From Actinomadura sp. KC06 (GTDB taxonomy: Bacteria; Actinomycetota; Actinomycetes; Streptosporangiales; Streptosporangiaceae): 34,842 nucleotides of DNA. The stretch spans positions 1 to 34,842 of the forward strand of contig NZ_SMKT01000098.1 in assembly GCF_004348735.1 (NCBI RefSeq). Direction: 5' to 3'. The notes below the pieces were generated by a model. The model was not told the DNA's origin, did no database searches, and was given only the letters and a program-made list of their open reading frames with translations. The position numbers and the translations under genes were made by a program. Shown in pieces: positions 18,240 to 25,889 of this stretch; the stretch's first letter is position 1, and every line of letters starts with the position of its first letter.

Positions 18240-18261
18240 TGTAAACGACATACTAGTTACA
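18240..18261. promoter_or_regulatory. TGTAA-N12-TTACA inverted repeat, operator candidate
   Basis: TGTAA (18240-18244) and TTACA (18257-18261) are arranged symmetrically around 12 bp in the 72-bp gap between the CGNR-family gene and the divergent small zinc-ribbon gene. The stretch is unusually AT-rich for this window and also contains possible -10 elements. It could be bound by the CGNR protein itself. Confidence 0.45.
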
Positions 18262-18283
18262 ACCCTTACCCACTTCCACGGGG

Positions 18284-18484
18284 ATGTGCGCGGTGGAGGA
18301 ATGCCCACGCTGTGGCTGGCCCGAGTCCGAGGCGTACGAGGTGCTCTCGCGCCACCTGACGTCCGAGGGCGTGGTGACCTACACCCGCTGCGCCTGCGGC
18401 GAGGTCCAGGTGCGCGTGCTGCGGTTCGAGGCGAGCCCGGTGACGCCCCTCCATCGGACGCGTCCTAGTGGCGCCAGCGGGTGA
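18284..18484 (+). CDS. Small zinc-ribbon protein, function unknown
   Basis: A 66-residue frame with CPRCGW near the N-terminus and RCACGEVQVRVL about 30 residues later, so four Cys could bind one zinc as a ribbon. The middle EAYEVLSRHLTSEGVVTYTR has the strand-rich look of small zinc-ribbon proteins. The start is uncertain: ATG 18284 has a poor ribosome-binding site and an in-frame GTG at 18293 is possible. The last 20 bp overlap the convergent glutamine-synthetase-like gene. No function is inferred. Confidence 0.6.
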   Translation: MCAVEECPRCGWPESEAYEVLSRHLTSEGVVTYTRCACGEVQVRVLRFEASPVTPLHRTRPSGASG

Positions 18485-19895
18485 CGGCGGCGATCTCCTC
18501 CGGGGACGCGCCGTCCAGCAGCTCGATCTCGCCGCGCCGGACGGCCGACACGGTGTCGGTGACGGCCTCGCCGAGCGCGTCCCGCAGGACGGCGTCCGCC
18601 TCGAACGCCTCCACCGCCTCCGCCAGCGACGCCGGCAGCGGCTCGATGCCGCGGGCGGCGCGCTCCTCCTCCGCCAGCGAGGCCGGGTCGACCTCGACCG
18701 GCTCCGGGAGCCGCAGGTCGGCGCCGAGCCCGTCCCGTCCGGCGGCGAGCAGCGCGGCCAGCAGCAGGTACGGGTTGGCGGCCCCGTCCAGGCACTTGAC
18801 CTCCAGGTTCGCCGCGCGGGACTGCTCGCCCTCCGCGCCGGTGATGAACCGCAGCGCCGCCTCCCGGTTCTCCGGCCCCCAGCACGCGAACGCGCCCGCC
18901 CAGTGCGACGGGACGAGCCGCAGGTAGCTCGCCACCGCCGGCGCCCCGACCGCCAGCAGCGCCGGGATCCGGCGCAGGATCCCGGCGGCGAACGCCTCCC
19001 CGGCGGCCGTCATCCCGCACGGCCCGTCGCCCCCCGCCATCGCGTTCACCGGGCCTGTACCGGCGTTCTCCCGCCACAGACTCAGATGGACGTGCGCGCC
19101 GTTGCCCACCGAGTCCGCCTCGACCTTCGGGGAGAACGAGGCGGCCAGGCCGTGCTCCATCGACACGGCCCGGATCGTCTCCCGCACCACGACGGCGGTG
19201 TCCGCCGCGCCGACCGGGTCCTCGGCCGCGACCGACACCTCGTACTGCCCGGCCGCGTACTCGGGGTGCAGCTGCGCGACGGCGACCCCGGTCTCCTTCA
19301 GCGCCGCCAGGACGTCCCGCAGGTAAGCGGCCAGCTCGGAGATCCGCGTCATCCCGTACGCGGGGCCGCGGCACGCCGCGACGAAATCGTCCCCGCCGCC
19401 CTTCGACACGGCCCATTCGATCTCGACGGCGGCCTTCACCGACCAGCCGCCCTCCGCGAGCCGCTCGGTCTCGCGCCGCAGCAGCGCCCGCGTGTCCAGG
19501 GGGTGGACGCCGCCGTCCTGCGCGTACCGGAGCGCGGGCGCGTGCGCCCAGCCCGGCAGCGCCGCCAGGATGCGGAGGCGGTCCAGGTCCGGGTGGAGGC
19601 GCAGGTCCCCGGCCGGGCCGCCGATGTGCTTGCCGGACGTGATCGAGTCGTCCAGCAGGAACACGTCGAACACCGGCGACATCCCGACGCCCCACGTCGC
19701 CGCGTGCTCCAGGCGCTCCACCGGGACGGTCTTGGTCCGCGTGATCCCGCTGACGTCCACCCAGGTGAGCGCGACGGCCACGATGTCCTGCCCGGCCAGC
19801 CGCCGCGCGGTCTCGGCGGCGCGCCGGCCGAGCCGCGCGCGGGTGTGGCCGTCCAGGCTGTGCCCGACGGGGACGGTCTCAGGGATCTGTTCCAC
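18465..19895 (-). CDS. Glutamine-synthetase-like ligase (type I fold, FluG C-terminal type)
   Basis: GTG 19895 with GGAG 8 bp upstream gives 476 residues; ATG 19961 would add a tail without family similarity. A beta-grasp N-terminus contains VALTWVDVSGITRTKTVPVE (41-60). The catalytic barrel shows AAVEIEW, EYAAGQYEVSV (212-222), VGNGAHVHLSL (263-272), VPSHWAGAFACWGPENREAALR, and NLEVKCLDGAANPYLLLAALLA. Metal- and ATP-site motifs are kept but the ammonium/glutamate-side sequences differ from true GlnA. The enzyme is therefore more likely a gamma-glutamyl-amine ligase of the GlnA3/GlnA4/PuuA sort, joining glutamate to an amine. The divergent amidohydrolase gene completes the pair found fused in fungal FluG. 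The amine substrate cannot be told from sequence. Confidence 0.9.
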   Translation of the reverse strand: MEQIPETVPVGHSLDGHTRARLGRRAAETARRLAGQDIVAVALTWVDVSGITRTKTVPVERLEHAATWGVGMSPVFDVFLLDDSITSGKHIGGPAGDLRLHPDLDRLRILAALPGWAHAPALRYAQDGGVHPLDTRALLRRETERLAEGGWSVKAAVEIEWAVSKGGGDDFVAACRGPAYGMTRISELAAYLRDVLAALKETGVAVAQLHPEYAAGQYEVSVAAEDPVGAADTAVVVRETIRAVSMEHGLAASFSPKVEADSVGNGAHVHLSLWRENAGTGPVNAMAGGDGPCGMTAAGEAFAAGILRRIPALLAVGAPAVASYLRLVPSHWAGAFACWGPENREAALRFITGAEGEQSRAANLEVKCLDGAANPYLLLAALLAAGRDGLGADLRLPEPVEVDPASLAEEERAARGIEPLPASLAEAVEAFEADAVLRDALGEAVTDTVSAVRRGEIELLDGASPEEIAAVTRWRH

Positions 19896-19999
19896 GGTGC
19901 TGGCTCCCGATCGGAGTGGCGTCGGCGTGACGGGACGACGAACGACGTCCCGCAAGGGCATCGTAGGGAGATCATCCCCTTTCAGGGAGGAGACGGGCC

Positions 20000-21097
20000 G
20001 TGCTGGAATACCTCGAGTCGCTCCCGCTCGCCGACCACCACTGCCACGGCGTCCTCGGCCGGGACCTGGACCGCGCGGAGTTCGAGGCGCTGCTGACGGA
20101 GGCGGAGGGCACCGGCCCGCCCGGCGTCAGCATGTTCGACACGCAGGTCGGGTTCGCGCTGCGGCGCTGGTGCCCGCCCGTCCTGGACCTGGACGCGCAC
20201 GCGGAGCCGGACGCCTACCTCGCCCGCCGCGCCGAGCTGGGCGCGGCCGAGGTGAACCGCCGCTTCCTGGACGCCGCCGGCCTGGAGGCCCTGTGCGTCG
20301 ACACCGGGTACACGCCCGAGTCGATCCTCGATCCGCTGGAGCTGGGACGTCTCGCGGGGGCGCGGGCGCACGAGATCGTCCGGCTGGAGCGCGTCGCCGA
20401 GCAGGTCGCGGCGGACGGCGTCGACGCCGCGCGCTTCGCCGACGAGGTCCGCACCCGCATCCAGGGGCACGACGCGGTCGGCGCGAAGTCGATCGCCGCG
20501 TACCGGGCCGGGCTGGAGCTGTCGGGCGAGCGCCCGTCCCCGGCGGAGGTCACGGGGGCGGCCGGACGGCTCATGCGGGCCGATGCCCCGCGCGTGAGCG
20601 ACGAGGTCCTGCACCGGTTCCTCGTCTGGTGCGCGGTCGACGCCGGGCTGCCGGTGCAGTTCCACGTCGGGCTCGGCGACGTCGACGCCGACCTGCGCCG
20701 CGGAGACCCGCTGCTGCTCATCGAGCTGCTGCGCGCGATGGATCCCGTCCCCGCGATGCTGCTGCACAACTATCCGTTCCATCGGCACGCGGGCTACCTC
20801 GCGCAGGTGCTCCCGAATGTGTACGTCGACGCGGGCCTCGCGACCCACAACCTCGGGCACCGGTCGCCCGCGCTGATCGCCGAGCTGCTGGAGCTCGCGC
20901 CGTTCGGGAAGGTGCTTTACTCGTCGGACGCGTTCGGGCTGGCCGAGCTGTTCCATCTGGGCGCGCTGCTGTTCCGGCACGGCCTCGCGGGATTCCTCGC
21001 CGGGGGAGCGGACGACGGCGCCTGGACGGCCCGGGACGCCGAACGCGTCGCCGGGCTGATCGCGTCCGGCAACGCCCGCCGCGTGTACGGAATCTGA
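20000..21097 (+). CDS. Amidohydrolase-2 family protein, FluG N-terminal type
   Basis: GTG 20000 follows GGGAGGAG and gives 365 residues. The TIM-barrel metal motif is DHHCHG (H14, H16). K163 in AKSIAAYRAGL is a possible bridging Lys, H222 in FHVGLGD and H256 in LLHNYPFHRHAGYLA are further ligands, and D310 in YSSDAFGLAE is the final Asp. This pattern is that of the amidohydrolase half of FluG-like proteins. It could hydrolyse the amide bond of a gamma-glutamyl product or a related compound, which is inference. It is divergent from the glutamine-synthetase-like gene (104-bp gap) and 20 bp upstream of the flavoprotein gene, likely in one transcript. Confidence 0.88.
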   Translation: MLEYLESLPLADHHCHGVLGRDLDRAEFEALLTEAEGTGPPGVSMFDTQVGFALRRWCPPVLDLDAHAEPDAYLARRAELGAAEVNRRFLDAAGLEALCVDTGYTPESILDPLELGRLAGARAHEIVRLERVAEQVAADGVDAARFADEVRTRIQGHDAVGAKSIAAYRAGLELSGERPSPAEVTGAAGRLMRADAPRVSDEVLHRFLVWCAVDAGLPVQFHVGLGDVDADLRRGDPLLLIELLRAMDPVPAMLLHNYPFHRHAGYLAQVLPNVYVDAGLATHNLGHRSPALIAELLELAPFGKVLYSSDAFGLAELFHLGALLFRHGLAGFLAGGADDGAWTARDAERVAGLIASGNARRVYGI

Positions 21098-21117
21098 CGG
21101 TCGAAGGGGGATGCGCC

Positions 21118-22500
21118 ATGGCCGCACGGGAACGGCTGCTCGTCATCGGGGGCGACGCGGCTGGGATGAGCGCCGCGTCCCAGGCCCGCAGGCTCCGGAG
21201 CGCGGACGACCTGGAGATCCTCGTCGTCGAACGCGGGCACCACGCGTCGTACTCGGCGTGCGGCATCCCGTACTACGTGGGGGGCGTGGTCGAGGAGCTC
21301 GACAAGCTCATCGCCCGCACCCCCGCCCAGTTCCGCGACCGCGACATCGACCTGCGGCTGCGCACCGAGGCCGTCGAGATCGACGTGGCCGGGGGCCGGG
21401 TCCGGGTCCGCGACCACGAGGGCGGCGGCGAGCGCTGGGAGCCCTACGACCAGCTGATGGTCGCGACCGGCGCCGTCCCCGCGCGTCCGCGGCTGCCCGG
21501 GGCGGACGCGCGCGGCATCCACGGCGTGCAGATCCTCGACGACGGGATCGGCATCCGTCGCGTCCTCGAACAGGGCGAGCCGCGGCGCGCGGTCGTGGTG
21601 GGCGGCGGCTACATCGGCCTGGAGATGGCCGAGGCGATGGTGATGCGCGGCCTGGAGGTGTCGATCGTGGACGCCGCCGATCAGCCGATGCAGACCCTCG
21701 ACCCCGACATGGGCGCCGTCATCGCCGACGCGATCCGCGACATCGGCGTCGACCTGCACCTCGGGGAGCCGGTCGAGGGCTTCGACACCTCCCCGGACGG
21801 GCACGTCACCGCCGTCCGCACCGCGAACCGGACCCTGCCCGCCGACCTCGTCGTCCTCGGGCTCGGCGTCCGGCCGGGCGCCGACCTCGCCCGCGCCGCC
21901 GGGATCGAGACCGGCCCGACCGGCGGCATCGTCACCGACCGGCGGATGCGCACCCGCACCGACCGGGTCTGGGCCGCGGGCGACTGCGTCGAGACCCGCC
22001 ACCTCGTCTCGGGCGGCCCCGTCGCGATCGCGCTCGGCACGCACGCCAACAAGCAGGGCCGCGTCGCCGGGATCAACCTCGGCGGCGGCTACGCGACGTT
22101 CCCCGGCGTCGTCGGCACCGCCGTCTCCAAGATCTGCCGGATCGAGGTCGCGCGGACCGGGCTGAACGAGCGCGAGGCGGCCGCCGCCGGGTTCGACACG
22201 CTGAGCGTGGTCGTCGAGTCCACCACCCGCGCGGGCTACCACCCGGGTGCGACCATGATGAAGACGAAGCTGATCGCCGAGCGCCGCTCGGGACGGCTGC
22301 TCGGCGCGCAGATCGTCGGCGAGGAGAACGCCGCCAAGCGCGTGGACGGCCTCGCCATCGCGTTGTGGAACGGCATGACCGTCGAGGAGATGACGGGCCT
22401 CGACCTCGGCTACGCGCCGCCGTTCTCGCCGGTCTGGGACCCGGTCCTGATCGCCGCCCGCAAGGCCGCGGAGGCCGTCGAGCGCGACATGTCGTCCTAG
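21118..22500 (+). CDS. CoA-disulfide reductase-like FAD/NAD(P) oxidoreductase
   Basis: A 460-residue pyridine nucleotide-disulfide oxidoreductase, ATG 21118 with AAGGGGG upstream. The FAD-binding GGDAAGMSAA (11-20) and single active-site Cys48 in SYSACGIPYY mark the CoA-disulfide reductase/NADH oxidase/persulfide reductase group, which uses one redox Cys rather than a CXXXXC pair. A second dinucleotide fold has VVVGGGYIGLEMAEA. WAAGDCVET binds the FAD ribityl/phosphate part. The C-terminal dimer domain ends with YAPPFSPVWDPVLIAARKA. Likely activity is NAD(P)H-dependent reduction of CoA disulfide or a persulfide. It is 20 bp downstream of the amidohydrolase gene. Confidence 0.9.
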   Translation: MAARERLLVIGGDAAGMSAASQARRLRSADDLEILVVERGHHASYSACGIPYYVGGVVEELDKLIARTPAQFRDRDIDLRLRTEAVEIDVAGGRVRVRDHEGGGERWEPYDQLMVATGAVPARPRLPGADARGIHGVQILDDGIGIRRVLEQGEPRRAVVVGGGYIGLEMAEAMVMRGLEVSIVDAADQPMQTLDPDMGAVIADAIRDIGVDLHLGEPVEGFDTSPDGHVTAVRTANRTLPADLVVLGLGVRPGADLARAAGIETGPTGGIVTDRRMRTRTDRVWAAGDCVETRHLVSGGPVAIALGTHANKQGRVAGINLGGGYATFPGVVGTAVSKICRIEVARTGLNEREAAAAGFDTLSVVVESTTRAGYHPGATMMKTKLIAERRSGRLLGAQIVGEENAAKRVDGLAIALWNGMTVEEMTGLDLGYAPPFSPVWDPVLIAARKAAEAVERDMSS

Positions 22501-22505
22501 GCGGC

Positions 22506-23762
22506 TTAGGCGAAGCGGCTGCTCGGCACCGGGCCGGGGGAGCGGACGGCGTCCCGCGGCCCGATGAGCCACTGCCCGGCGACCGCCCGCGCGAACCCGG
22601 CGAGGGCGTCGTCGGGGTCGGGCGGCGCGCCGTCGCCGGCCCCGTCGTCCGGCTCCGGCGCGGCCTGGACGATCTCGGCCGCCAGCTCCTCCGCGGGCCG
22701 CCCGTCCGGCGGGACGGTCTCGGTCTCCCCGGACGGCGTCACCCGCAGCCGCTCGCCCCACGGCGGGACGACGACCTGGTGCAGCAGCCCCGTGACGTCG
22801 GCGCTGATCCCCGGCGGGTCCGTCCAGCAGGTGGCGCGCTCGAACAGGACCTGCCCCTCGGCGCGCTCCCGCAGCCCGGCCGCCTCGGTGCCGTTCAGAT
22901 CGTAGGCGACCACCAGGACGCCGGGGCGTCCGGGGGCGTACGGCTCCGCCGGGAGCCCGAACACCTCGGCCGCCGCGAGCCCCAGGATCCGGCTCGACCG
23001 GTCCGGCAGGACGCCGACCGACGCGGGGCGCCGTCCGGCCGCGTCCAGGATCAGCCGCAGCCGGTCGAGGGCCCGGCGGCACATCGCGAAGCTGTCGGAG
23101 GTGTACGCGAACCGTCCCGTCATGCCCTGGTCGAACCCGTACGGCGAGATCGTGCCCAGGACGCTCCCGCCCAGCGCGAAATGCCAGCCCCGCAGGTCCG
23201 TGGAATCGAGCGGGCCGACGGCCCGCACCGCCCGCGCCCTGGCGAGCATCCGCGCCAGCCGGTCATGGGCGGGCGCCCAGTCGGGGTCGTCCGGGACGGG
23301 CAGCGCCGTCGCCTCCCGGTCCGCCCGGACGACGTCCCCGGCCAGGAGCGCGTTGTAGGCGAGCAGGTACCGGGCGGGCCACGGGTCCAGCGACACCACG
23401 CGCGGCTCCAGCACGGCGACGGCCTCGGCGTGCCGGTTCTCCCGCTCCAGGGCCGAGACCAGCTCCATCAGCAGCACCGGCTCGTCGGGCATCAGCTCCA
23501 GCGCACGCCGCAGCGCCGGGATCGCCAGGAACGGCACGCCGCGCTCGATGCACGCGTACCCGAAGTCGTACAGCTCCTGCGGCCCCCGCGCGCGGACCAT
23601 CGCCGCGGCCGCGTCCCGCATGTCGTCGAACCCGGACCGGGCGGCCGCGCCCTCCATGAGCTCCGCCACCTCGGCCAGTTCCATGTCCTCGGCGTTGAAC
23701 CGCAGATGCCGGATGAGCCCGGCGATGTCGCCGCTGTCCAGAAGTGCCCGCGCTTCGCTCAT
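22506..23762 (-). CDS. TPR-like protein of unknown function
   Basis: A 418-residue soluble protein. Residues about 60-170 show helical-pair repeats resembling TPR (FLAIPALRRALELMPDEPV, LMELVSALERENRHAEAVAVLE). The C-terminal half has no motif I recognise, contains GWHFALGGSVLGTISPYGF and a PSRI-like helix, and ends in an acidic Asp/Pro-rich stretch before WLIGPRDAVRSPG. ATG 23762 is the natural start although it lacks a clear ribosome-binding site; translation may depend on the upstream PLP enzyme gene 34 bp away. Its stop codon is 5 bp from that of the convergent flavoprotein gene. Confidence 0.75.
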   Translation of the reverse strand: MSEARALLDSGDIAGLIRHLRFNAEDMELAEVAELMEGAAARSGFDDMRDAAAAMVRARGPQELYDFGYACIERGVPFLAIPALRRALELMPDEPVLLMELVSALERENRHAEAVAVLEPRVVSLDPWPARYLLAYNALLAGDVVRADREATALPVPDDPDWAPAHDRLARMLARARAVRAVGPLDSTDLRGWHFALGGSVLGTISPYGFDQGMTGRFAYTSDSFAMCRRALDRLRLILDAAGRRPASVGVLPDRSSRILGLAAAEVFGLPAEPYAPGRPGVLVVAYDLNGTEAAGLRERAEGQVLFERATCWTDPPGISADVTGLLHQVVVPPWGERLRVTPSGETETVPPDGRPAEELAAEIVQAAPEPDDGAGDGAPPDPDDALAGFARAVAGQWLIGPRDAVRSPGPVPSSRFA

Positions 23763-23796
23763 GGGCGGCCACGCTACAACCGGTGACCACCCGGAA

Positions 23797-24900
23797 TCAC
23801 GACATTTTCCCCAACGCCCGAAGGACGTCCGCGACCAGGTCCTCCGTGTCCTCGATCCCCGCGGAGAAGCGGACGAAGCCGGGCTCCACCGCGTCGCCGC
23901 CCCACCGTCCGCGCCGCTCCGCCGAACTGTGCACGCTGCCGAAACTCGTCGCCTGCATGACGAGCCGCAGCGAGCCGAGGAACCGCTCCGCCGCCGCCTC
24001 GTCCGGCAGCGTGAACGAGACGACGCACCCGAACCGCCGCATCTGCCGGACGGCCACCTCGTGGGACGGGTCGTCCGGCAACCCCGGATACCTGAGCCCC
24101 GAGACCTCCGGACGGTCCCGCAGCGCCTCCGCCAGCGCCAGCGCGTTCGCGGCCTGCCGGTCCAGCCGCAACTGCAGCGTGGCCAGCGACCGGTGCGCCA
24201 GCCACGCCTCCATCGGCCCCGGGATCGCGCCCACGGTCTTGCGCCACAGCCGGACGCCCTCGGCCAGTCCGGGATCCCGCGTGGCCACATGCCCGAGGAG
24301 CAGGTCCCCGTGCCCGGACATCGCCTTCGTGTCGCTGGCGACGGAGAAGTCGGCGCTCCGATCGAGCGGCCGCTGCCCGAGCGGCGTGGCCAGCGTGTTG
24401 TCCACCGCCACCAGCGCGCCCGCCGCGTGCGCCGCCTCGGCGACCCGCGCGATGTCGCACACGTCCAGCATCGGGTTGGACGGCGTCTCCAGCCACACCA
24501 GCCGCGCCCCGTCCAGCAGCCGGATCTGCGCGTCCCCGGCCGTGGGCCCCATCCGGACGACCGCCCCGTACGACTCCAGCCGCTCCTTCAGCATCCGGGT
24601 CGTCGTGTAGCAGTCACCGGGCATGACCACCACGTCACCGGCCCGCACCTGCGACAGCAGCACGCCCGCGACGGCCGCCATCCCGGACGAGAACGACACC
24701 ACCTCGGCGCCGCCTTCGAGCTCGCCGATCGCGCGCTCCAGGAGCGTCCACGTCGGGTTCTCGTCGCGCCCGTACGTGTAGGGCCCGGCGGCCTCCCCGG
24801 CCAGGTGGTAGTGCGCCGCGAACACCGGACCGGGCAGCCCCGGCGCGAAGTTCTCCGGCGCGGGCCGTCCCGCCCCCACCGCCAGCGTCCCGTCCTCCAT
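23797..24900 (-). CDS. Cys/Met metabolism PLP-dependent enzyme (cystathionine gamma-lyase/synthase type)
   Basis: ATG 24900 with AGGGGG upstream gives 367 residues. YTYGRDENPTWTLLERAI (41-58) holds the phosphate-binding Tyr and Arg from the neighbouring subunit. SFSSGMAAVAGVLL, LETPSNPMLDVCDI, AVDNTLATPLG (D167 for the pyridine N) and the Schiff-base K192 in SDTKAMSGHGDLLLG follow. The C-terminus has MQATSFGSVHSSAERR and FVRFSAGIEDTEDLVADV. Members cleave or form cystathionine, or release H2S or methanethiol; the sequence does not decide which. It is slightly shorter than typical (about 380-400 residues). It lies 26 bp after the MBL-fold hydrolase gene and 34 bp before the TPR-like gene on the same strand. 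Confidence 0.9.
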   Translation of the reverse strand: MEDGTLAVGAGRPAPENFAPGLPGPVFAAHYHLAGEAAGPYTYGRDENPTWTLLERAIGELEGGAEVVSFSSGMAAVAGVLLSQVRAGDVVVMPGDCYTTTRMLKERLESYGAVVRMGPTAGDAQIRLLDGARLVWLETPSNPMLDVCDIARVAEAAHAAGALVAVDNTLATPLGQRPLDRSADFSVASDTKAMSGHGDLLLGHVATRDPGLAEGVRLWRKTVGAIPGPMEAWLAHRSLATLQLRLDRQAANALALAEALRDRPEVSGLRYPGLPDDPSHEVAVRQMRRFGCVVSFTLPDEAAAERFLGSLRLVMQATSFGSVHSSAERRGRWGGDAVEPGFVRFSAGIEDTEDLVADVLRALGKMS

Positions 24901-24926
24901 GTTCGCCCCCTCGATGGTCACCTCGC

Positions 24927-25865
24927 TCAGGCGCGGCAGGTCAGCGGACGGCCTCCGTTGAACTCGATCATGTCGTTGAGGGCGGAGACCAGGTCGATCT
25001 GCGCGCCGGGTTCGAGGCCGTCCAGCTCGGCGTAGGCGCGGTGCAGGTTGCCGACGAGCCGCTCGGCGTCGGTCAGCTCCGCGAACGGGCCGAGGTCGGC
25101 CTCCCGCGCGGCCTCCAGCGGCGTCAGCCCGGCCGCCTTCCCCGCCCAGGCCGTCGTCTGGACGAACCGGGCATATTCGACGACACGGTCGATCAGCTCC
25201 GGCCCCGCCACCGGGCCGTGCCCGGGGACGATCACCTCCGCGTCCAGCGGCGCGACGACGTCCTCCAGCACCTTGATCGCGCCGGACACCGACCCCTGCA
25301 TCAGGAACGGCGTGCCGCCGTTGAACAGCAGGTCGCCGCAGAACAGGACGCGCCGGTCCGGGATCCACACGATCGAGTCGTTGGTGGTGTGCGCGGGCGT
25401 CCCGACGTGCCGGACCTCGCAGCGCAGCTCGTCCACCCACAGGGTCACGGCGTCGGTGTAGGTGAGGAACGGCGGCTCCAGCTCGACGTCGCCCCAGTCG
25501 ACCTTCGTCCAGAACGGCTCGTCGAACGGCTTGCCCCAGGCGAGCGCGCCCGCGCGCGTCTGCTCGTGCCCGACGACGGTCGCGCCGGAGAACAGGTAGT
25601 TGCCGAACGTGTGGTCGCCGTGGTGGTGGGTGTTGACCAGCGTCCGGACGGGACGGTCGGTCACCGATCGGATGGCCTCCAGGTAGGCGCGGGTCCTGCG
25701 CTCGGTCGAGCAGGTGTCCACGCTGGTCACGCCGCGCGACCCGACGAGGAAGCCGGTGTTGTTGATCCACCAGGTGCCGTCCGGCTGGACGTAGGCGAAC
25801 ACCCCGTCCGAGACCTCCTGCAACTGCGGGCTGCCGGGGCCCTCGCGGTCGGGTGCGTCGCTCAT
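24927..25865 (-). CDS. MBL-fold metallo-hydrolase
   Basis: A 312-residue protein with the metallo-beta-lactamase signature THHHGDHTFGN (H80, H82, D84, H85). Further metal ligands are H155 in GTPAHTTND, D175 in LFCGDLLF and the late H in VPGHGPV. SDGVFAYVQPDGTWWINNTGFLVG at the N-terminus is typical of the cyclase/glyoxalase-II-like subgroup. Substrate is unknown; the next gene encodes a Cys/Met PLP enzyme, so a sulfur-related or thioester substrate is worth considering. Start ATG 25865 has only a weak ribosome-binding site and is 24 bp after the MreB-like stop. Confidence 0.9.
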   Translation of the reverse strand: MSDAPDREGPGSPQLQEVSDGVFAYVQPDGTWWINNTGFLVGSRGVTSVDTCSTERRTRAYLEAIRSVTDRPVRTLVNTHHHGDHTFGNYLFSGATVVGHEQTRAGALAWGKPFDEPFWTKVDWGDVELEPPFLTYTDAVTLWVDELRCEVRHVGTPAHTTNDSIVWIPDRRVLFCGDLLFNGGTPFLMQGSVSGAIKVLEDVVAPLDAEVIVPGHGPVAGPELIDRVVEYARFVQTTAWAGKAAGLTPLEAAREADLGPFAELTDAERLVGNLHRAYAELDGLEPGAQIDLVSALNDMIEFNGGRPLTCRA

Positions 25866-25889
25866 GGGACCCGGAGTTTAGCCCGCGGC

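Noticed and set aside
24901..25770. Fusion of the PLP enzyme frame with sequence antisense-frame to the MBL gene
   Set aside because: The long frame simply runs through the MBL gene in another phase; the PLP enzyme has a good start at 24900.
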